Shown piece by piece: positions 16,455 to 23,701 of a stretch of 64,000 nucleotides of DNA. A model generated the notes under the pieces. The model was not told where the DNA came from, searched no databases, and worked only from the letters and a program-made list of their open reading frames with translations. Position 1 is the first letter of the stretch. Each line of letters starts with the position of its first letter. Source of the DNA: Kibdelosporangium aridum. GTDB lineage: Bacteria; Actinomycetota; Actinomycetes; Mycobacteriales; Pseudonocardiaceae. The stretch spans positions 619,360 to 683,359 of the forward strand of contig NZ_FWXV01000005.1 in assembly GCF_900176515.1 (NCBI RefSeq). Reading direction: 5' to 3'. Position numbers and translations under genes: made by a program.

Positions 16455-17852
16455 CACGATCGCCGCGCCGCCGAGGATGCCGAAGTACGCGGGCTCGTTG
16501 TCGGCCGAGTAGTACCCGGCCAGTTCGCCCGCGACCGACGAACCCAGCGCGATGGACAGGAAGAACAACGCGACCATCTGCGCGCCGAACGCCTTGGGCG
16601 CCAGCTTCGTGCTGACCGACAGGCCGACCGGTGACAGGCACATTTCCGCGACGGCGAAAACCACCAGGATCAGGGCGAGCAAAAGCGGGTTCACCGCTGG
16701 GCCGTCACCGGTCTGGCTGACCGCGACCATCAGCAGGAAAGCGATCCCCATTCCGATCACGCCGAGCGAGAATTTGACCGTGGTGCTCGGCTGGCGTTCA
16801 CCGAGTTTCGTCCAGAGATACGCGAACAATGGCGCCAGCACGATGACGAATGCCGGTTCCACCGAGTTGAACACCGCGGGCGGGATGTGGAATCCGAGTG
16901 CGTCCAGATCGATCCGGGTGTCGGCGAAGATCGGCAACACGGTGAACTGCTGCTGGAACAGCGACCAAAAGCCGAAACTGATGATGAACAACGGGATGAA
17001 GGCGTACACCCGGCTGCGTTCCACCGCGGTGATCTTCCGGCTGGACAGGATGACGGCGAAATAGGCGACGGCTGCTGCGACCACGACCCACGTCACGACG
17101 GTCGGCAGGTTCTCCGGCGTGATCGTGCCGGCCAGCACCAACAGAACGACGACGACCACACCGACCGCGATGATGGCCAGCGCTCGCACCCGCGCGGCCC
17201 CGGTCAGCGGGTTGGGCACCACCCGTGCGGCGGGTCCCAGGTTGCGGCGGCCGAGGACGTACTGGACCAGACCGGCGGCCATACCCACGGCGGCCGCGCC
17301 GAAGCCGACGTGGAAGCCCACGTCGGTCTGCAGCCACCCGGTGACGATCGGGCCGAACATCGCACCGAGGTTGATGCCCATGTAGAACAGCGAGAACCCG
17401 GCGTCCCTGCGCTCGTCGCCCTCCGCGTACAACGTGCCGACCAGCGCGCTGACGTTCGACTTCAGCCCACCGGTACCGATGATCACCAGGATCAGGCCGA
17501 CCGCGACCCCGGTCAGTCCAGGGATCAACGCCAGCGCGATGTGCCCCAACATGATGAACACGCCGCCGTAGAACACGGTGCGTTCGGCGCCGAGCAATCT
17601 GTCCGCGACCCACGCGCCACCGACCGAGGCCAGGTACACCAGCCCGCCGTACGCGCCGACGATGCCCGCAGCGGTCGCCTTCGGCAGGGCAAGCCCGCCA
17701 TCGGTCACGCTGTAGTACAGGTAGAACGCAAGGATCGCCTGCATTCCGTAGTAGGAGAACCGTTCCCACAACTCGGTGCCGAACAGGTTCGCCAGTGCCT
17801 TGGGATGTCCGAAGAATCCGCGTTGGGGAGTTTCAGTAACCGGCGTTGTCAC
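16392..17852 (-). CDS. POT/PTR family proton-dependent peptide transporter
   Basis: 486 residues from GTG 17852. It imports di- and tripeptides or similar compounds with protons. The family signature FGTELWERFSYYGMQAILAFYL at residues 24-45 includes the ExxER proton-coupling motif, and GLVYLASVGGAWVADRLLG continues helix 2-3. About 14 hydrophobic segments follow, including FSLFYMGINLGAMFGPIVTGWL, the second PTR signature. The gene is monocistronic and convergent with the COG0523 gene, overlapping it by 63 bp. Confidence 0.92.
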   Translation of the reverse strand: MTTPVTETPQRGFFGHPKALANLFGTELWERFSYYGMQAILAFYLYYSVTDGGLALPKATAAGIVGAYGGLVYLASVGGAWVADRLLGAERTVFYGGVFIMLGHIALALIPGLTGVAVGLILVIIGTGGLKSNVSALVGTLYAEGDERRDAGFSLFYMGINLGAMFGPIVTGWLQTDVGFHVGFGAAAVGMAAGLVQYVLGRRNLGPAARVVPNPLTGAARVRALAIIAVGVVVVVLLVLAGTITPENLPTVVTWVVVAAAVAYFAVILSSRKITAVERSRVYAFIPLFIISFGFWSLFQQQFTVLPIFADTRIDLDALGFHIPPAVFNSVEPAFVIVLAPLFAYLWTKLGERQPSTTVKFSLGVIGMGIAFLLMVAVSQTGDGPAVNPLLLALILVVFAVAEMCLSPVGLSVSTKLAPKAFGAQMVALFFLSIALGSSVAGELAGYYSADNEPAYFGILGGAAIVLGLILFGLRPLLRRLMQGVH

Positions 17853-17950
17853 GTTATGTCACCTTACGCCGAACGGGCTAGGCCGGCTCACCGGCCATTG
17901 GTAGGTGATCCGCGGTGCTCGGCGTCGTCGCGCTGTGATACCCCTTTCGA

Positions 17951-20164
17951 GTGGGCAGCAATGAGCCGTTTCGGGGGTCTGTGCTGGAGGCTGTCCTTGA
18001 GAGGATCACCTACGCCAACGAGGACACCGGGTACACCGTCGCCCGTGTCGACACCGGGCGTGGTGGCGATCTGGTCACCGTGGTGGGTGCTCTGCTCGGT
18101 GCGCAGCCGGGGGAGTCGATCCGGATGCGGGGCCGATGGGGATCGCATCCGCAGTACGGCAAGCAGTTCCACGTCGACGACTACACGACAGTGCTGCCCG
18201 CGACCGTGCAGGGGATCCGGCGGTATCTCGGGTCCGGGCTGATCAAAGGGATCGGGCCGCGGCTGGCCGACCGGATCGTCGAGCACTTCGGAGTCGACGC
18301 GCTCGACGTGATCGAGCAGCAGCCCGAGCGGCTGATCGAGGTGCCCAAACTCGGGCCGAAACGCACCAAGCTGATCGCCGCGGCGTGGGAGGAACAGAAG
18401 GCCATCAAGGAAGTGATGGTCTTCCTGCAGGGCGTGGGTGTGTCCACCTCGCTGGCGGTGCGGATCTACAAGCAGTACAACGACAAGTCCATCGACGTCG
18501 TGCGGACCGAGCCGTACCGGCTTGCCTCGGACGTGTGGGGGATCGGGTTCCGCACCGCCGACACGATCGCCAAGGCGGTCGGCATCCCGCACGACAGTCC
18601 ACAACGGATCAAAGCAGGCCTGCAGTTCACCCTGTCGGAGTCGACCGGTGACGGGCACTGTTATCTGCCGGAGGAGCGGCTGATTGCCGACGCGGTCAAG
18701 ATCCTCCAGGTGGACACCGGTGCCGTGATCGACTGTCTGGCGGAGCTGGTCGACGAGGAAGGCGTCGTGCGGGAGCTGGTGCCCGGCGAGGACACCGAGG
18801 TGGACCAGGTCGCGATCTACCTCGTGCCGTTCCACCGGGCCGAGATCTCGTTGGCGAGCCAGCTGACCAGGCTGCTGAGGTCCGAAGAGGACAGGATGGC
18901 CGCGTTCGCCGGTGTGGACTGGGACCGTGCGCTGGCCTGGCTGCACAAGCGGACCGGCGCTGAGCTCGCGCCCGAGCAGGAACAGGCCGTACGCCTCGCG
19001 CTGACGAGCAAGGTCGCTGTGCTGACCGGTGGACCGGGCTGTGGCAAGAGCTTCACCGTCCGATCCATTGTGGAGCTCGCGGCGGCGAAACGAGCCAGGG
19101 TGGTGCTCGCCGCACCCACCGGCCGTGCCGCGAAGCGGCTGAGCGAGTTGACCGGTCACGAGGCGAGCACCGTGCACCGGCTGCTGGAGCTCAAACCGGG
19201 CGGCGAGGCGGCCTACGACAAGGACCGGCCGCTTGATGCTGACCTGGTGGTCGTGGACGAAGCGTCCATGGTGGACCTGCTGCTGGCCAACAAACTGGTA
19301 AAAGCACTAGCTCCTGGCACGCACCTGCTGCTCGTCGGTGACGTGGACCAGTTGCCCTCGGTCGGCGCGGGCGAAGTCCTGCGTGACCTGCTGGCCCCGG
19401 ACACCCCCATCCCGCACGTGCGGCTCACGCACATCTTCCGCCAAGCGCAACAGTCCGGTGTGGTCACCAACGCGCACCGGATCAACGCCGGAGAACACCC
19501 GCACACCAAGGGACTCGACGACTTCTTCTTGTTCTCAGTGGACGACGTCGAGCAGACCGCGGCGCTCACAGTGGACATCGTGGCCAACCGGATCCCGCGC
19601 AAGTTCGGGCTTGACCCGCGCAAGGACGTGCAGGTGCTCGTGCCGACCCATCGCGGCCCCGCAGGCGCGGCCGCGCTGAACTCCCTGCTGCAGGAGGCTT
19701 TGACACCGTCCACACCGAACCTGCCGGAACGCCGGTTCGGTGGCCGGGTGTTCCGCGTCGGCGACAAGGTCACGCAGATCCGCAACAACTACGACAAAGG
19801 CGAGAACGGCGTGTTCAACGGGACCATGGGAGTGGTCACCGGACTGGACGCCGAGGAGCAGACACTGACCGTCCGGACCGATGAGGACGAAGAAGTCGGC
19901 TACGAGTTCAGCGAACTGGACGAATTGACCCATGCGTACGCGGTCACTATTCACCGCTCGCAAGGCAGTGAATATCCGTGTGTGGTCATCCCGATCACCA
20001 CGAGTGCGTGGATGATGTTGCAGCGCAACCTGCTGTACACGGCCGTGACCAGGGCAAAGAAGCTGGTCGTGCTGGTCGGGTCGGCCAGGGCGATCGGCCA
20101 GGCGGTGCGCACCGCCAGCACCGGCCGCCGCTACACCGCCCTTGACCACCGGCTTCGCGCGTGA
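17951..20164 (+). CDS. recD2: RecD2-type ATP-dependent DNA helicase
   Basis: 737 residues from GTG 17951. It is a 5'-3' SF1B helicase of the RecD2/TraA type, which works without RecBC in DNA repair. The N-terminal OB-like region (SVLEAVLERITYANEDTGYTV) is followed by helix-hairpin-helix motifs (SGLIKGIGPRLADRIVEHFG, about residues 96-115; VPKLGPKRTKLI). The P-loop LTGGPGCGKSFTV is at about 357-369, Walker B VVVDEASMVD near 434, the GDVDQLPSVGAG motif III and the C-terminal YAVTIHRSQGSEYP (motif V). Length matches RecD2 proteins of Gram-positive bacteria. Confidence 0.92.
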   Translation: MGSNEPFRGSVLEAVLERITYANEDTGYTVARVDTGRGGDLVTVVGALLGAQPGESIRMRGRWGSHPQYGKQFHVDDYTTVLPATVQGIRRYLGSGLIKGIGPRLADRIVEHFGVDALDVIEQQPERLIEVPKLGPKRTKLIAAAWEEQKAIKEVMVFLQGVGVSTSLAVRIYKQYNDKSIDVVRTEPYRLASDVWGIGFRTADTIAKAVGIPHDSPQRIKAGLQFTLSESTGDGHCYLPEERLIADAVKILQVDTGAVIDCLAELVDEEGVVRELVPGEDTEVDQVAIYLVPFHRAEISLASQLTRLLRSEEDRMAAFAGVDWDRALAWLHKRTGAELAPEQEQAVRLALTSKVAVLTGGPGCGKSFTVRSIVELAAAKRARVVLAAPTGRAAKRLSELTGHEASTVHRLLELKPGGEAAYDKDRPLDADLVVVDEASMVDLLLANKLVKALAPGTHLLLVGDVDQLPSVGAGEVLRDLLAPDTPIPHVRLTHIFRQAQQSGVVTNAHRINAGEHPHTKGLDDFFLFSVDDVEQTAALTVDIVANRIPRKFGLDPRKDVQVLVPTHRGPAGAAALNSLLQEALTPSTPNLPERRFGGRVFRVGDKVTQIRNNYDKGENGVFNGTMGVVTGLDAEEQTLTVRTDEDEEVGYEFSELDELTHAYAVTIHRSQGSEYPCVVIPITTSAWMMLQRNLLYTAVTRAKKLVVLVGSARAIGQAVRTASTGRRYTALDHRLRA

Positions 20165-20211
20165 TGTTGTAGCCTGCATCTCAGGTCTGTTGTTGCTGGG
20201 TGAGGTGCGTT

Positions 20212-20604
20212 GTGATTTCTGGCAAGGTGCTGCGGTTCGACGATGTTCGTGGATACGGCTTCATCGCCCCGGACGACGGCGGCGAGGACGTTTTCATGCA
20301 CGCCAACGACCTGCGTGACGAGAAGTTCCTCTTCACGCCGGGCACGGCGGTGGAGTTCGAAGTCGTCGAAGGAGACCGGGGCCTGAAGGCCTCGTCGGTC
20401 AAGATCCTCGAGCGCGGCCAGGCCAGAGCGACCTCGAGCCAGGACGACGAGGTGATGTGCGACGTCCTGTCGCCCCGCGAGCTGATGCAGGAGCTGACCG
20501 AGGCGTTGCTCGAATCAGCGCCGACGCTGACCGCGGCCCAGATCGTCCAGGTGCGACAGCGGATCGCCAAACTCGCGCACGCCCACGGCTGGCTGGAAAG
20601 CTGA
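20212..20604 (+). CDS. Cold-shock-domain protein with C-terminal helical extension
   Basis: 130 residues from GTG 20212, chosen for the GAGG 7 bases upstream; an earlier GTG at 20200 would add four residues. Residues 1-68 are a cold-shock domain: SGKVLRFDDVRGYGFIAPDD carries the RNP1-like motif and EDVFMHANDL the RNP2-like motif. The extension of about 60 residues (ELMQELTEALLESAPTLTAA...RQRIAKLAHAHGWLES) is unlike the short CspA proteins. It would bind single-stranded RNA or DNA. Confidence 0.87.
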   Translation: MISGKVLRFDDVRGYGFIAPDDGGEDVFMHANDLRDEKFLFTPGTAVEFEVVEGDRGLKASSVKILERGQARATSSQDDEVMCDVLSPRELMQELTEALLESAPTLTAAQIVQVRQRIAKLAHAHGWLES

Positions 20605-20619
20605 AACCGCTGAGCGGTT
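20605..20619. terminator. Short hairpin between convergent genes
   Basis: AACCGC-TGA-GCGGTT immediately follows the cold-shock gene stop. The stem is only 6 bp and there is no T-run, so terminator function is tentative; it could serve both convergent genes. Confidence 0.4.
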
Positions 20620-20643
20620 GCCGGGGATGACCATCCACGAGCG

Positions 20644-21006
20644 TTACCTGGCGAGCAGGACCAGAACCAGGCCGATGGTGGCCGGAACTGTTTGCACGAA
20701 AAGGATCCGCTTGCTTGAGGTGGCCGCGCCGTACAGGCCGGCGATCATCACACAGATCAGGAAGAACACCGCGAACTGCAAGCCGGTGGTGCCGCCCGCG
20801 ATCAGCGCCCACACCAGTCCGGCGGCGATGAAACCGTTGTACAGGCCCTGATTCGCGCCGAGGACCGCTGTCTGCTTGGCGAACTCCGGCGTGAGGCCGA
20901 AGGCCTTCTGGCCACGCGGTGTTGTCCACAGGAACATCTCCAGCACCAGGATGTAGGCGTGGATCGCGGCGACGATGCCGATCACGATGTTCGCGGCCAC
21001 CTGCAC
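20644..21006 (-). CDS. DUF1304 family small membrane protein
   Basis: 120 residues from GTG 21006, picked because GGAGG sits 5 bases upstream and the length then matches DUF1304 (about 120). There are four hydrophobic segments: NIVIGIVAAIHAYILVLEMFLW, LYNGFIAAGLVWALIAG, LQFAVFFLICVMIAGLYGAA and VQTVPATIGLVLVLLA. FLWTTPRGQKAFGLTPEFA and NQGLYNGF are family hallmarks. Function is unknown. Confidence 0.88.
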   Translation of the reverse strand: MQVAANIVIGIVAAIHAYILVLEMFLWTTPRGQKAFGLTPEFAKQTAVLGANQGLYNGFIAAGLVWALIAGGTTGLQFAVFFLICVMIAGLYGAATSSKRILFVQTVPATIGLVLVLLAR

Positions 21007-21192
21007 GGTGTCCTCCCAAGAAGCGCGCCAAGTACCGGAGATGCTCTCCGGATCGGCCGAATCGTACCGTCTGGCACTGCGGCTGGCCTGGCGAGATCCT
21101 CCTACTGCATCCAGGACTACGAACACGATAGATTATATACGTGACGAAAATGCGAAAACCGGCCCGGGATGCGACAGGCGTCTACATGCGAC

Positions 21193-21492
21193 TCACTTGT
21201 ACGAGTAGGTGAACCAGTTCCGCACCGCGGTCACTGCTTCATCGGTCAGGCCGGGGTGGTTGGCGGCGAGCCATGCGTCGACTTGATCGGCCACGTCGGT
21301 GAGGGACGCGTAGTTCCACAGCGAAGGGTTGGCGGTGTGCATGGCGTTGAGCAGCGCTTTGATCCGGGGGAGCAGGTCGAAGCCCGCGTCACCGACGGCC
21401 TCGACGACGTAGTGCTCGGGCGATTTGTCCCTGAGCCGTCCCGGTTCGCCGACGTACGCGATCAGCCCCGCGCTGAAGACCTCATCCACCAT
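21193..21492 (-). CDS. Small conserved-looking protein of unknown function
   Basis: 99 residues from ATG 21492; no strong ribosome binding site. It has a compact mixed composition (GLIAYVGEPGRLRDKSPEHY, then LLPRIKALLNAMHTANPSLWNY, DVADQVDAWLAANHPGL, NWFTYSYK) with no signal peptide or membrane segment. I do not recognise the family. The codon pattern is typical of the window, which supports a real gene. Confidence 0.6.
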   Translation of the reverse strand: MVDEVFSAGLIAYVGEPGRLRDKSPEHYVVEAVGDAGFDLLPRIKALLNAMHTANPSLWNYASLTDVADQVDAWLAANHPGLTDEAVTAVRNWFTYSYK

Positions 21493-21678
21493 CTGGTCAT
21501 TCTGCCGTGAAGTCCATTGTGGAACGCGCAAGGGGTCGTGCGACGCTGTTACCGTCCCATGGCACCACCGTTGTGGTTCCTGATCGGCCGGCCGAATGCC
21601 AGGCGCAGTATCCGCTGAGCGCCAGCAAAGTTGGCGGTGAACGGCTATTCGCCCGCCATGGCGCGTGGCTAGCATCGG

Positions 21679-22740
21679 GTGAGCGGAACTGGGGCTGCTA
21701 CACCGGGGGACGACTTGCTGCGCATCCATTTCACCGCGGCCGACCTGATGCGGATCCGGATCAGAACCGAGCCGGATCCGTTGTGGGAGGTGCTGCTCAG
21801 CTTGCACGTGCTGCAAACCGGGCACGGCGCGGTGGTGTTCGACGGGTGGCGCAGGGACGTGCGGCGGGTGCTGCGGCCGTCGGTGAGCCTGTTGACCGCA
21901 CTCGCTCCACCGCAGGGTTTCTCGCCGGACTTCCTTACGCCCGATTGCGACAGCGCCGACATCGACCCTGGTCTTGATTGTCTGCTCGGCACGTCACGGC
22001 ACGAACTGCGGACGGACGTCGACAAGCTCGCGGCGGAAACTCCGGTGCCGGCATGGGCATCACTACTGGCAGACGGTGATCTCGTTGTGCTGCAGGAGAT
22101 CGCGACGGCGATCAAGGCGTACTACGCGACCGCGTTGCAGCCGTACTGGCCAAGCATCCGCACGCATATCCGGGCCGATCGGGACCGTCGCGCGGATCTG
22201 GCGACCGACCGCGGATTCGAGAACCTGCTCGCGACGCTGCACCCGGCCATGCGGTGGCGCGCACCCGTGCTCGAAGTCGACTACCCGGTGGATCAGGACT
22301 TGCACCTGGACGGCCGTGGCCTGGTGTTGATCCCGTCGTTCTTCTGCTGGCGCAAACCGATCAAGACGGCCGATCCGACACGGACACCTGTCCTCGTCTA
22401 CCCGGTCGAACGGGATCTGGACTGGGCATCCGGGCGTGACGGCGACAGCGTCGGATCGCCGCGCCAGGAATCCTTGACCGCGTTGCTGGGCCGTACCAGA
22501 GCGACAGTGCTCAAGGCCATTGCGGACACGCCGCTGCAGAACACGTCCGCACTGGCCAAGTCGGCAGGAATATCACTGTCCGGCGCCTCGCAGCACGTCA
22601 CGGTGCTACGAGACGCCGGACTAGTGGTGACTCACCGGCACAACGGTGCGGCAGTGCACAAGCTGTCCCCGCGTGGCGCCGTGTTGTTGGGCGACGGGTG
22701 GGGGACGGCACGCAAAGTTTGGACCGGCGAATGCCCGTAG
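21679..22740 (+). CDS. ArsR-type winged-helix transcriptional regulator (long form)
   Basis: 353 residues from GTG 21679. Unlike the 100-residue ArsR proteins, the winged helix is at the C-terminus: LLGRTRATVLKAIADTPLQN followed by TSALAKSAGISLSGASQHVT and VLRDAGLVVTHRHNGAAVHK (about 268-330). The long N-terminal part (LRIHFTAADLMRIRIRTEPD, WEVLLSLHVLQ) is typical of a frequent actinobacterial family of this layout. The ligand is unknown. The 3' end overlaps the convergent AraC-type gene by 109 bp, an unusually long overlap. Confidence 0.85.
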   Translation: MSGTGAATPGDDLLRIHFTAADLMRIRIRTEPDPLWEVLLSLHVLQTGHGAVVFDGWRRDVRRVLRPSVSLLTALAPPQGFSPDFLTPDCDSADIDPGLDCLLGTSRHELRTDVDKLAAETPVPAWASLLADGDLVVLQEIATAIKAYYATALQPYWPSIRTHIRADRDRRADLATDRGFENLLATLHPAMRWRAPVLEVDYPVDQDLHLDGRGLVLIPSFFCWRKPIKTADPTRTPVLVYPVERDLDWASGRDGDSVGSPRQESLTALLGRTRATVLKAIADTPLQNTSALAKSAGISLSGASQHVTVLRDAGLVVTHRHNGAAVHKLSPRGAVLLGDGWGTARKVWTGECP

Positions 22741-23321
22741 GTCTTGCGGTACAGGCCAGCGAACCTCCCGAGGTGCGCGAACCCCCAGCGGCTCGCTACG
22801 TCGGCCACGGTTCCTTCGGCCTGTCCTGCGGCGATCGCCTTCAGGTCGTCGTGCGCGCGCTTGAGCCGTACTCGTTGCAAGTGCTCGAGCGGGCTCATGC
22901 CCAGATAGGTCCGGAACATGCGCTGCAACGAACGCACACTCATGCGTGCGGCGAGGGCGATGTCCGCGGTGGTGATGGGATCACCAGCGTGGTCCGCGCA
23001 GAAGTCGACCGCGCGGCGCACCGGGTCGGGCATCGCGTTGGCCTGGCCGAGCAGCGCTTCCGGGTGGCTGTCCAGCAACCCGTGGATGAGGACTTGCTCG
23101 AAGTGTGCGGCCGCCATGGGCGACTGCTTGAAGAGGTTGGCGGCCGCGCCGTCGCCCAGCGCGGACGCGGTGGCCAGCCATGCCTGACCGACCGAGTCGT
23201 GGACGCGTGGATCCTGGCTGATTCTCCGCTTTCCGATGGCGTCGGCCACGGCGGCCCGGCTCACCCGCAACGTGATCCCATACAGCTGTACTTCCAGATC
23301 GTCTGGCTGTATCCCAGTCAT
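22632..23321 (-). CDS. AraC-family regulator, probably N-terminally truncated
   Basis: 229 residues from ATG 23321; GTG 23327 is an alternative. The C-terminal AraC HTH is complete: AVDFCADHAGDPITTADIALAARMSVRSLQRMFRTYLGMSPLEHLQRVRLKRAHDDL and VADVASRWGFAHLGRFAGLYRKTYGHSPVQTLR, here cited as positions about 105-205. Related regulators usually carry about 90 more residues of cupin-like sensor domain before the part seen here, and none is found upstream in this frame. A tail of about 24 residues after QTLR runs into the opposing ArsR-type gene. It may be a decaying gene. Confidence 0.68.
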   Translation of the reverse strand: MTGIQPDDLEVQLYGITLRVSRAAVADAIGKRRISQDPRVHDSVGQAWLATASALGDGAAANLFKQSPMAAAHFEQVLIHGLLDSHPEALLGQANAMPDPVRRAVDFCADHAGDPITTADIALAARMSVRSLQRMFRTYLGMSPLEHLQRVRLKRAHDDLKAIAAGQAEGTVADVASRWGFAHLGRFAGLYRKTYGHSPVQTLRAVPHPSPNNTAPRGDSLCTAAPLCR

Positions 23322-23701
23322 GGACACCCCCCGGCAATTCGAGGAACAGCCCCAGTTGAATCGTCCTATCGTCGGTTGACGGCTGTCCCTCGTGGACTTT
23401 TGCTCGCTGATAGTGACCAACGGCGTTTTCACGTCGGCAACAGCTTGGTTTCAGCGGTTGAGGTCGCCTGTAACCCGTCTGGTCAGCGAGGTGGGCAGCC
23501 CGCCACGGGCTAAGTGCGCCTGGTGCGGCATGCGCGCGAGGATTTGGTCATAAAGAAAGTGCCCCGCTCGCCGCCACCGGCTGAGAAACACCTGGAAGAG
23601 GGACGTTTGAACGACTTTCACTGATCGGAACTTGCGTGGACAGCCATGGGTTGGCACGTCAGAATGGCGCCGATGTCCAAGCCGACGACGCGCCTCGCGC
23701 C
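23322..23701. other. Divergent intergenic region
   Basis: About 380 bases between the leftward AraC-type gene and the rightward AfsR-like gene. I see no convincing gene in it. It presumably holds both promoters, but I find no clear -35/-10 pair or strong palindrome. An in-frame GTG at 23636 could extend the AfsR-like protein by 22 residues. Confidence 0.6.

Noticed and set aside
21120-21150. AT-rich patch ATAGATTATATACG as a phage or plasmid attachment site
   Set aside because: There is no integrase, tRNA or direct repeat nearby; it is more simply part of an intergenic promoter region.
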